Source: Burkholderiales bacterium
GTDB lineage: Bacteria > Pseudomonadota > Gammaproteobacteria > Burkholderiales > Usitatibacteraceae
NCBI GenBank assembly: GCA_025360815.1
Contig: JANYBL010000005.1
Location: 1-64,000 of the forward strand
Direction: 5' to 3'
Length of the DNA: 64,000 nucleotides
Shown here: positions 25,271 to 32,722 of the stretch, piece after piece
Position numbering within the stretch: position 1 is the first letter of the stretch
Layout of the letters: each line of letters opens with the position of its first letter
Position numbers and translations under genes: made by a program
The notes under the pieces: generated by a model
What the model was told of the DNA's origin: nothing
The model's database searches: none
What the model saw: the letters and a program-made list of their open reading frames with translations, nothing else

Positions 25271-27388
25271 TTATCGTGCAGTCGAATTTGTCGTTCGGCT
25301 CGTTCTAAACCGACGCACGCCGAGAATAAATTGTGCGGTCGCATCGGCGGCGGTGCGATTGGGTAATCTATCGGCATGGCCAGAAGGCTGTCCGCGTCTG
25401 TGGCTCGGTCGTTTGGCTCGCCCCTGGCCCTGCCCCTGCCCCCGCCCCTGTCCTTGTTCCTGAAGTTGTCCGTACCGCAACGCAATGTATTGGTCAAATA
25501 AGGGCTTTAGCTCGGGGACGAGTCGCGGGTGGTGCGATGCAATTCGCTGCAGAAAGTCCATTGGCCCTTCCTCCGGCGTGCGCGTTAAGTCAGCACCTGT
25601 GTTGGATTTTAGCAGCGCTAACTTGGCGCAAAGCCGATCATACGCGGCCACAACTGGCTCTTTTTGGGTTTGGTAAACGCGCCAAAAAAGTACGCCGCCT
25701 ACCACGCCACCCGCAATGAATATGCCGATGAGCAGCGCCAAACCAGTTGAGCGCCAATCGACGTCACGTATGCCAAAATTTTCAAACAAATTTCGTTGAC
25801 GATCTGCGTTAAAACCCACTACCCATTGATTCCACTGGCTGTTGACTGCATCCCATGAATAACGAAGCTGGCGAAGAATACCCAGTTTGTCGGCCTCCAT
25901 CATGATGTTGAATGCACCTTGCGGCCCGACGGCAGCACTTAGGCCGCGATTAATCCGCAGCGGAGAGACAAAGGAAGTCGGGTCTACCCTGAGCCAACCG
26001 AGGTCATCAAACCAAACTTCTGTCCATGCATGTGCATCGGACTGGCGCACGATCATCTGTTTGGTAATGGGATTGATGTCGCCGCCTTGATAGCCCGTTA
26101 CAACCCGTGCGGGGATCCCTGCCGCACGTAAGATCAAGACAAAGCTGCCGGCATAGTGCTCGCAAAAACCTTGCTTGGTCTCGAACAAAAATTCATCCAT
26201 CGAATTCACGCCGAGCTTTGGGGGCTCCAAGGTGTAGGTGAACTCTTTGTTGTAAAGCGTGAATAGCTTTTCGACCAATGCTTTCGGATCGGGATTGTCT
26301 TCGGCTAATTTCTTACCGTAAGCGATGGTGCGGGGATTTAAGTTGCTGTTGTAGCGGAGACTATTTTGGCGATCAATCGGCGTAAGGGGGTCAAGCGTCC
26401 GGTAACCCAGATACGACGTCACATCGTAGGCAATTAGCTGGGAAACAGGCTCCCGTGATCGCATTTGAAAATCTGCCAGAAAAAACGCACGGCCCTGTGC
26501 TTCAGCAGGCAAAGCCGCGGGCAAATCCAGCGCAAAGAGCCAGGTTTTATTGTGCGGCTGAAGTGTTACCCGATACTTAATCGGCGGTGATCGCTTCTCA
26601 AAATTAAGTTGGCTGCGCTCCTCGGTGGAAATCGGTGTCCAGCCGCGCCCAGACTGCCTTGCCAGCACGGGGCCGCGCCAGTAAAGCTCTTGGCTTTGCG
26701 GCGTGACGCTCTCAAAATCGACTCTAAACGCAATTGCGTCAGACAGGCTCAGGCTACTAATATCGCCCGGCGTCATGCTGTCGGACAAGCCCGATATCGC
26801 TTGATTCTCCTGCGGCATGCTCCATAGCGGCCCGGATAGACGCGGAAAAAGAAAAAACAGCACCAACATCATTGGAATTGCCTGCAGCATGAGCCACGCG
26901 GCGGGGATGACTCGCTCGCGGATGGTTGCCTCCGTATTGATGCGTTGGAAACCAATTAGGGTGGCGATAAAAATCCACACACAGCCAAACATATATGCGC
27001 CCATAAAGATGGACTGCGAATATAGAAAATTGGTGAGCGCCAGAAAGAAACCCAGAAAAATCACCAGCAATACATCGCGCTTCATTTTCATTTCGAGCAC
27101 TTTGAGGCAAAGCATGACGATCAGCAACGTCACACCTACCTCGCGGCCAAACAAGCGTTTGTATTCAAAAAACGCGCCGACCGTAATCGCCACGGTGATA
27201 ATAGCCATTAGCCACCACGGTGGCGCGCGTAATGCTTTCCGCGCTATCCACAAACGCCAGAGCCCGGCAGCGACGCAAGTTGCCGTTACCCATGCCGGCA
27301 AGTGCGAAACATGCGGCGCAATTACAAACGACATCGCCGCTAGCAGCCACATGATATTGGCTAAGGTAAGTGCGCCCTGGTTAATCAT
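25271..27388 (-). CDS. tgpA: TgpA-like transglutaminase with DUF3488 membrane domain
   Basis: 705 residues. The first ~200 contain several membrane helices (DUF3488), followed by a periplasmic transglutaminase-like core. The catalytic Cys is in KQGFCEHYAGSFVLILR, His in DAHAWTEVWF and Asp in GWLRVDPTSFV. A later helix near 560 and a C-terminal cytoplasmic domain (YQTQKEPVVAAYDRLC) are usual for TgpA. Unusual is a Gln-Gly-Arg repeat near 640 (GQGRGQGQGQGR), built from hexamers of CAGGGS. The final VRRFRTSRTTNSTAR fits the family ending, so the frame appears intact. Its start overlaps the DUF58 stop by eight bases. DUF58, TgpA and MoxR normally act together in envelope assembly. Confidence 0.92.
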   Translation of the reverse strand: MINQGALTLANIMWLLAAMSFVIAPHVSHLPAWVTATCVAAGLWRLWIARKALRAPPWWLMAIITVAITVGAFFEYKRLFGREVGVTLLIVMLCLKVLEMKMKRDVLLVIFLGFFLALTNFLYSQSIFMGAYMFGCVWIFIATLIGFQRINTEATIRERVIPAAWLMLQAIPMMLVLFFLFPRLSGPLWSMPQENQAISGLSDSMTPGDISSLSLSDAIAFRVDFESVTPQSQELYWRGPVLARQSGRGWTPISTEERSQLNFEKRSPPIKYRVTLQPHNKTWLFALDLPAALPAEAQGRAFFLADFQMRSREPVSQLIAYDVTSYLGYRTLDPLTPIDRQNSLRYNSNLNPRTIAYGKKLAEDNPDPKALVEKLFTLYNKEFTYTLEPPKLGVNSMDEFLFETKQGFCEHYAGSFVLILRAAGIPARVVTGYQGGDINPITKQMIVRQSDAHAWTEVWFDDLGWLRVDPTSFVSPLRINRGLSAAVGPQGAFNIMMEADKLGILRQLRYSWDAVNSQWNQWVVGFNADRQRNLFENFGIRDVDWRSTGLALLIGIFIAGGVVGGVLFWRVYQTQKEPVVAAYDRLCAKLALLKSNTGADLTRTPEEGPMDFLQRIASHHPRLVPELKPLFDQYIALRYGQLQEQGQGRGQGQGQGRAKRPSHRRGQPSGHADRLPNRTAADATAQFILGVRRFRTSRTTNSTAR

Positions 27389-28394
27389 CGCTTGGTTCCA
27401 GGTTCAAGCCAAAAAGCGCCAAGCCCTTCAAACACTTTTCGTAGTGGATGTGCCCGGTTGACGGTTGAAACGATTGGCGTTGTAGTTTCAAACCGTATGG
27501 AACTTGTCGGCGCTCAGCCTCCAGTATCCACCACGTTAATCGGCTCAGGCGTTCTTCATGGCTTAAGTGTTGCAAAGTATCGCTGTCAAAGTCGAGCCAA
27601 AAATCGGCACTAGCCGTGGCGCCGAATTCTTTGGATAGCAGACCCTGCTCCCGCGCCAGCGCTTTCCAAGCAATTTGACGTGGTGTGTCGCCCGCTCGAT
27701 AAGCACGCAGCGATTGAAACTCCTCATCGCCTGCGACCGCGATATTGCCCACCCCATCACCGCGCGCATTGCTGGGAAGCGCGCCGCCCGCGGTGTCTGG
27801 TTTGGGGTAGGTTAAGCAGCGCATATTGAAATCAATATATGACCATGAATGAAACAATCCAACCGGGTATTCGGTAAAAATTTCTAGGCGTCCGCAGACT
27901 GCATAACCGCGTTTTTCGGCGACCATCGGGATCGAAAATGTTGTGCTGCTGCGGCTGGCAACATCACCGAAGCTCGGTTCAGCGTCGCGCAATTTAGTTC
28001 GCTTTACGCCTACCGCAAAACGGGGGAGGCTTGGGTTGGTTAAAACGAGCGAGAAATGCGCTGTCTCGCCTGCAAAAACAGCATCAACCTTGCCGGGACT
28101 AATCGATAGCTGTGCCAAATTTCGAAACGTATGGAGCATCGAAATGCTACCCATTCCAGCGAGTAAAAAGGTCAAGAAAAAACCGAGCGAAAGCGTGTAG
28201 TTGATCGACGCAATAAGCAGCAATACCAACACAAATGCAAAAAAATAGCCGGTGCGTGATGGAATGATAAAGATGCGACGCTGCACCAAAATAACGGGTG
28301 GTTTTTCTGGGCTGCGCGAACGAAAAATCCAATCTGCAATGCGTTGCCGAAACATGCTGGACAAGCCTGATAAACGAGCGTCGTTCACGGGCAA
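27381..28394 (-). CDS. DUF58 domain protein
   Basis: 337 residues with two membrane helices near the N-terminus (TGYFFAFVLVLLLIASINY and a second from about 65). The soluble DUF58 part shows FQSLRAYRAGDTPRQIAWKALAREQGLLSKEF, the signature block, which is related to von Willebrand A folds. It usually partners with MoxR ATPases. The start is uncertain: TTG 28394, GTG 28388 and ATG 28361 are all in frame and no clear ribosome site decides. The gene overlaps tgpA by eight bases and follows a DUF4124 gene. Confidence 0.87.
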   Translation of the reverse strand: MPVNDARLSGLSSMFRQRIADWIFRSRSPEKPPVILVQRRIFIIPSRTGYFFAFVLVLLLIASINYTLSLGFFLTFLLAGMGSISMLHTFRNLAQLSISPGKVDAVFAGETAHFSLVLTNPSLPRFAVGVKRTKLRDAEPSFGDVASRSSTTFSIPMVAEKRGYAVCGRLEIFTEYPVGLFHSWSYIDFNMRCLTYPKPDTAGGALPSNARGDGVGNIAVAGDEEFQSLRAYRAGDTPRQIAWKALAREQGLLSKEFGATASADFWLDFDSDTLQHLSHEERLSRLTWWILEAERRQVPYGLKLQRQSFQPSTGHIHYEKCLKGLALFGLNLEPSDD

Positions 28395-28412
28395 ACGGTG
28401 TTAAAACAAGCG

Positions 28413-29048
28413 TTATTTGCTGGTTTTGACATCCGATGCTTTAGGTTCAACAGCCTTTGCGTCCGTGGGTTTGGCGGCAGCTTTACCGTCGTTTGTTTTG
28501 GCCTCTGACGGTTTGGATTCAACTGGCTTATCGTTGAACATGAATGCACTAGGCTTGGCTTTGTCGCAGTCTTTGAGTCGGCGCTGATATTTGCGCAAGG
28601 CAGCAGGCTCGTCGCCATCGGGTTTGGAGGCGGAAATGATTTTGCTGGCCTTTGCCTGAAATTCAATCAACGTATCATTTAAAAAATTAATGCGTTCTTG
28701 CTTTGGTTTCCACGTTGTGTCCGACTTTTGCAGGTCGCCTGATCGTTGTGCCTTGTCGATCTCAATCGATAATTTTTCACGCTCACAAAGGCGATCCTCA
28801 AAATCGACAAACAGGGTTCCTAATTGCACCATCGACGTATTAACTGGCTTGCCGGCTACCGAATTCGATGCGGATGCGGGTTTGGCCAGCACATCTTTAT
28901 CGACGGCGCAGGGACGGTCACTGTATTCAATTTTGCCGTCAGCGCCCTTGCATTTGTAACTTTGTGCAAATGTATTTTCAGATGAGAGCATCAACATGCC
29001 AGCCAAGAAAGCGGCTAGTGTGAGGGCAGCGTTAATTGGGTTACGCAT
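28413..29048 (-). CDS. Exported DUF4124 protein with Lys/Ala-rich tail
   Basis: 211 residues. A signal peptide (ALTLAAFLAGMLMLSSENTFAQ) is followed by SYKCKGADGKIEYSDRPC, the short DUF4124 domain found near the N-terminus of many betaproteobacterial secreted proteins. The middle is helical and charged, and the end is a repetitive Lys/Ala/Asp/Pro stretch (DGKAAAKPTDAKAVEPKA). Its position between moxR and DUF58 is not part of the usual trio, so it may be a local addition. The role is unknown. Confidence 0.82.
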   Translation of the reverse strand: MRNPINAALTLAAFLAGMLMLSSENTFAQSYKCKGADGKIEYSDRPCAVDKDVLAKPASASNSVAGKPVNTSMVQLGTLFVDFEDRLCEREKLSIEIDKAQRSGDLQKSDTTWKPKQERINFLNDTLIEFQAKASKIISASKPDGDEPAALRKYQRRLKDCDKAKPSAFMFNDKPVESKPSEAKTNDGKAAAKPTDAKAVEPKASDVKTSK

Positions 29049-29134
29049 AGTAGAAATGGCCGTTTGAAATAGTGTGGTTGTTAAAATGAATTCAACTTAG
29101 CGATTAGCGGTTAAATGCTTTAGCGGTTGAATGA

Positions 29135-30082
29135 TTAAGGTATTGCAACATTCCGCAGTAATTCCTGTGCTGCATCAAGGATTTTGGTTTCGCCGCTGGT
29201 GATAGCGCGCAAACGATGCCCGACCACTGAGGGCGCAACCGCTTGCACGTCTTCCGGCAACACTTGCTGGCGTCCTGCCATCATCGCCCATGCCTGCGAG
29301 GCACGCAACAATGCCAAGCCTGCACGCGGGGATAACCCCATCTCAAAGTGCGCTGAATCACGAGTGTGATGAATGAGCGCTTGAACGTAATCAATCAATG
29401 CATCCGATACAAAAATGCCGGTGGCTGCATTTTGCAGCGCCAGCAACTGAGCAACGGTCATGGCGGGTGTAATCTTGGCAATGAGCTCGCGACGATCCTC
29501 ACCTTTTAACAACGCCCGCTCGGCCGCCTGGTTTGGGTAGCCTAGTTTGATGCGCATTAAAAACCGGTCTAATTGTGATTCCGGCAGCGGGAAAGTGCCA
29601 ATTTGGTGTGAGGGGTTTTGGGTGGCGATCACAAAAAATGGTGTGGGCAACGGCATGGTTTCACCGTCTGCCGTGACCTGATGTTCTTCCATCGCCTCTA
29701 ACAGCGCGGATTGTGCTTTAGGTGATGCGCGGTTGATTTCATCGGCCAAGATAACCTGCGAAAAAACGGGTCCGGGATGGAAACGAAACGTGCTCGACTC
29801 CCGATCAAAAATAGAGACGCCGACAATATCAGCAGGCAGCAAATCGCTGGTGAATTGAATCCGCTGATAATGCAGACCCAACAAGCTGGCTAACACATGC
29901 GACAGGGTGGTTTTGCCCACACCCGGCACATCCTCAATCAGCAAATGCCCCTTTGCCAAAATGCAGGCCATTGCGAGTTGAATTTGATGCTCTTTTCCTA
30001 AAATAATATCGCCAGCGCGTGCCATCACATCGGCTAAAGGACTGGAATGGGCATCCAAGCGTTCTTTTTTTTCGAGAAGCAT
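29135..30082 (-). CDS. moxR: MoxR-family AAA+ ATPase
   Basis: 315 residues of the MoxR AAA+ subgroup. Walker A is EDVPGVGKTTLSHVLASLLG and Walker B is VILADEINRASPKAQSALLE. Sensor I is in PFFVIATQNPSHQIGTFPLP and sensor II near LSPRAGLALLRASQAWA. MoxR proteins act as chaperone-like ATPases with DUF58 and TgpA. The order moxR, DUF4124 gene, DUF58, tgpA on one strand with small gaps makes an operon likely, continuing into the lipid genes. Confidence 0.93.
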   Translation of the reverse strand: MLLEKKERLDAHSSPLADVMARAGDIILGKEHQIQLAMACILAKGHLLIEDVPGVGKTTLSHVLASLLGLHYQRIQFTSDLLPADIVGVSIFDRESSTFRFHPGPVFSQVILADEINRASPKAQSALLEAMEEHQVTADGETMPLPTPFFVIATQNPSHQIGTFPLPESQLDRFLMRIKLGYPNQAAERALLKGEDRRELIAKITPAMTVAQLLALQNAATGIFVSDALIDYVQALIHHTRDSAHFEMGLSPRAGLALLRASQAWAMMAGRQQVLPEDVQAVAPSVVGHRLRAITSGETKILDAAQELLRNVAIP

Positions 30083-30524
30083 GTTCGGAAGGTCTTTTAT
30101 AGTACGCGGAGGAGCACAAATGCGGGTTTAAAATTCATCTTTATTTCGTTTTTAATACGCCTTCATTGTACGCTGTACGGATGGTTTAGCTATCCAGATG
30201 CAGGGTTGACCTGACGAACGGCAGGCAGGTTGCGGCGCGTCACGAGGCAACGTCTCAGGTCAACATGATGCACCACAGAAAACCGTAAAAGCCAACTACC
30301 GAGGCAAACTACCAAGACTAATAGTTAGAGCTCACGACCAAAAGCGTGTGGGCAGAAATCAACAGACAGTCTCATTATGCATAGCGTTAGCTTTCGTTAT
30401 TGTTAAATGTTGTCTAGACGGTGACAATGGAAGAAATGATCGGGCGCCGACGGCGAGGTGACTGGATAGCGTAAAGCAATGAAATCGACATCGCAAAAGC
30501 CGCATTTTTTGGGGAGAATGATTT
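30083..30524. other. Divergent region between moxR and the deacetylase gene
   Basis: About 440 bases with promoters for both divergent genes. It contains the palindromic element at 30205-30264 and no supportable gene. Confidence 0.4.
30205..30264. repeat. Palindromic 60-bp element with GTTGACCTGA arms
   Basis: GTTGACCTGA at 30205-30214 is inverted as TCAGGTCAAC at 30255-30264. An inner GTTGC/GCAAC pair could extend a stem. The right arm with its inner GCCTCGT (reverse strand) reappears at 15893-15914. It may be a REP-like or miniature mobile element. No flanking target duplication was recognised. Confidence 0.55.
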
Positions 30525-31496
30525 TTGGTTAATGTTTCGGCTGAACATATTGATGGCACTAGCGCTAACTCTAACAATGCGAGCACCGCGTTCATTACGC
30601 ACCCTGTTTTTTTAAAGCACGAAATGGGAGGACACCATCCTGAAAGTCCGGCGCGGCTGCAGGCTGTTTATGACGCGTTTGATCGTTCCGGCCTGATGCC
30701 GCGCCTGCAATCGGTTGAAGCGCCGCTGGCCACTCAGGATCAGCTTGAAGCGGCGCATTCATCGGATTATGTAGAGGCCATTTTTGCGGCATCGCCCGTC
30801 AGCGATTACGCCTATCTTGACCCGGACACCAGCATGAACCCTTCCTCGCTAGAAGCGGCTTGCCGCGCCGCCGGTGCGGTAGTCAAAGGTGTCGATATGG
30901 TGATGAAAGGCGAGGCAGAGAATGCGTTTTGCGCGGTTCGTCCGTGCGGGCATCACGCCATGCATGACCAAGCGATGGGTTTTTGTATTTTTAACAATGT
31001 GGCGGTAGGCGCCCTGCATGCGATTAACGCATATGGCTTGGCGCGGGTAGCGATTTTGGATTTTGATGTGCACCACGGCAACGGAACGGAAGACATTTTT
31101 CATGAAGACGAACGCGTCATGCTGTGTTCGAGTTTTCAGCACCCTTTTTATCCGGACACCGGGGCGCATTCGGGCAATCTGCATATTGTTCCGACACCAT
31201 TGGCGGCCCGCACCACCGGCCCCCAGTTCCGCCGCGCCATCGATGCCACCTGGTGGCCAGCGCTAGAAAAATTTCAACCAGAACTCATCATCATTTCTGC
31301 CGGTTTTGACGCACATGCGGACGATCCGTTAGCGAATCTGCAGTTGCATGAAGATGATTATGTATGGATCACCAAACGCATCCGGCAATTAGCGGATACT
31401 TTTGCGCAAGGACGCATTGTTTCAGCGCTTGAGGGTGGCTATAACTTGGCGGCACTGGGACGCAGTGCGGTGGCGCATGTTGAGGCACTGCTATAA
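30525..31496 (+). CDS. Histone-deacetylase-family amidohydrolase
   Basis: 323 residues of the arginase/deacetylase fold, zinc-dependent. Visible motifs: HPESPARLQAV, VRPCGHHAMHDQAMGFCIFN, ILDFDVHHGNGTEDIF with zinc Asp and His, and ISAGFDAHADDPL with the second zinc Asp, then ALEGGYN. Related bacterial enzymes act on acetylated polyamines or acetoin-related substrates. The start is TTG at 30525: an in-frame stop lies at 30519 and GGGGAG at 30511-30516 is spaced correctly, so no ATG is available. It stands between two divergently or oppositely oriented genes and has no obvious operon partner. Confidence 0.9.
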   Translation: MVNVSAEHIDGTSANSNNASTAFITHPVFLKHEMGGHHPESPARLQAVYDAFDRSGLMPRLQSVEAPLATQDQLEAAHSSDYVEAIFAASPVSDYAYLDPDTSMNPSSLEAACRAAGAVVKGVDMVMKGEAENAFCAVRPCGHHAMHDQAMGFCIFNNVAVGALHAINAYGLARVAILDFDVHHGNGTEDIFHEDERVMLCSSFQHPFYPDTGAHSGNLHIVPTPLAARTTGPQFRRAIDATWWPALEKFQPELIIISAGFDAHADDPLANLQLHEDDYVWITKRIRQLADTFAQGRIVSALEGGYNLAALGRSAVAHVEALL

Positions 31497-31609
31497 AAAA
31501 CACGAGGTAAAAATGAAACAATGCCTTGAAAGCCGCATGAATACTGGCTCTCGGGGCATGGCTCGTAACTAATTTTACGGCCGATACGTCGATCTCGCTT
31601 CTCTATTGC

Positions 31610-32392
31610 CTAAAACTTGCGAATCCGAACATTAACATCATCAAAAATCGGGATGATTGCCAGCATCAACGCCAGCGCTGCCAGCGGAATGGTGAAACTA
31701 AAACCGACGTATTTGAACCCCACCGCGCCGACTGCGCCGCCCAAAAAAAATAACGCAATTAATGAACACAATATTTTAATTTTTTTTCTATCCGCGCGAA
31801 CGACATAATCGGCGTCCGCAATTTCGGTACCGCGTAAAGGATGACGACGCAGTGGCGCGTTCCAATAAAACAGTTTGCCCAGCTCGATTCCGACGTCGGT
31901 GATCAAGCCCGTCACATGGGTGGTGCGGATTTCGGCTTTTGATATTTTCGTAATGAGTGCATTTTGCAGTCCCATGATGAAGCACAGCAGCATGATCGTC
32001 ATTGAGACAAACAGCCCCATTTGCACATTAAGATTTGCGCCTGCTAGGCCGAAACACAGCAATAAAAAAGACTCCAGCAGCAAGGGAATGGCGTAAATAC
32101 TATTGAGCGATTTTCGCCGCGCCCAATTCACCAAAACAGCCGTGCATGCAGCGCCGCCAAGAAAAGAAAGTAGCGCTCCCAGAGCGGCAAGCGCGGCGGC
32201 GATATTTCCAATAACCATATTGTCGGCTATTGACGCGACGATCCCCGACATATGCGACGTGTATTGCGCAACGGCCAAAAACCCGCCTGCGTTCACTGCG
32301 CCCGCTACAAAAATTAAATAGCGCGCTAAACTTAAGTCAAATCCTAGCAACCGATTTTTACCCGCGATATTGCGGAGATAGTTGACTGGCAT
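31610..32392 (-). CDS. DUF1275 (YoaK-type) membrane protein
   Basis: About 260 residues from ATG 32392 with six hydrophobic helices. LIFVAGAVNAGGFLAVAQYTSHMSG matches the first helix block of DUF1275. QNALITKISKAEIRTTHVTGLITDVG matches the second conserved block. The frame extends 83 codons upstream (to 32641), but that part is polar, without family similarity, and covers a repeated sequence, so it is left out. The function is unknown; some members are induced by stress. Confidence 0.85.
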   Translation of the reverse strand: MPVNYLRNIAGKNRLLGFDLSLARYLIFVAGAVNAGGFLAVAQYTSHMSGIVASIADNMVIGNIAAALAALGALLSFLGGAACTAVLVNWARRKSLNSIYAIPLLLESFLLLCFGLAGANLNVQMGLFVSMTIMLLCFIMGLQNALITKISKAEIRTTHVTGLITDVGIELGKLFYWNAPLRRHPLRGTEIADADYVVRADRKKIKILCSLIALFFLGGAVGAVGFKYVGFSFTIPLAALALMLAIIPIFDDVNVRIRKF

Positions 32393-32722
32393 ATTGCGTT
32401 GGTTTGTGCGTTTCTCGGGTGTTTCGGCAGGCTTTTTTTCGAGCGGATCGTCGCAAACGAAATTCAGGGCTTCAGGTGAGTGGCGTTGGCGTGGGCTGAC
32501 TGAACGACTTTTATAACACGCTCGCTGGCATGTGTCTGCAATCGTTCGGTTACCGATGATGTATAAGCGGCTCCAGTGCCAAATTTTCAGCCAACGGCTG
32601 TGGAAATGCTGGTGCGATGCCGATGCCAACGCCAACGCCAACGCTCATGCGAAGGCCTAAGCCACAGCTAGCGCTACCGCCGTTGCAAAATTCATTGTCG
32701 ACGTCATGGCACGAGCGAAAAA
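32393..32722. other. Gap between the hybrid-kinase gene and the DUF1275 gene
   Basis: 330 bases upstream of DUF1275 on the minus strand. Around 32593-32645 there are six-base repeats (GATGCC twice, then AACGCC and close variants). No further gene is supported. Confidence 0.4.

Noticed and set aside
25231-25497. Frameshift in the tgpA 3' end
   Set aside because: The other frame gives a Gly-rich peptide without similarity, while the original frame ends in a family-like Arg-rich sequence.
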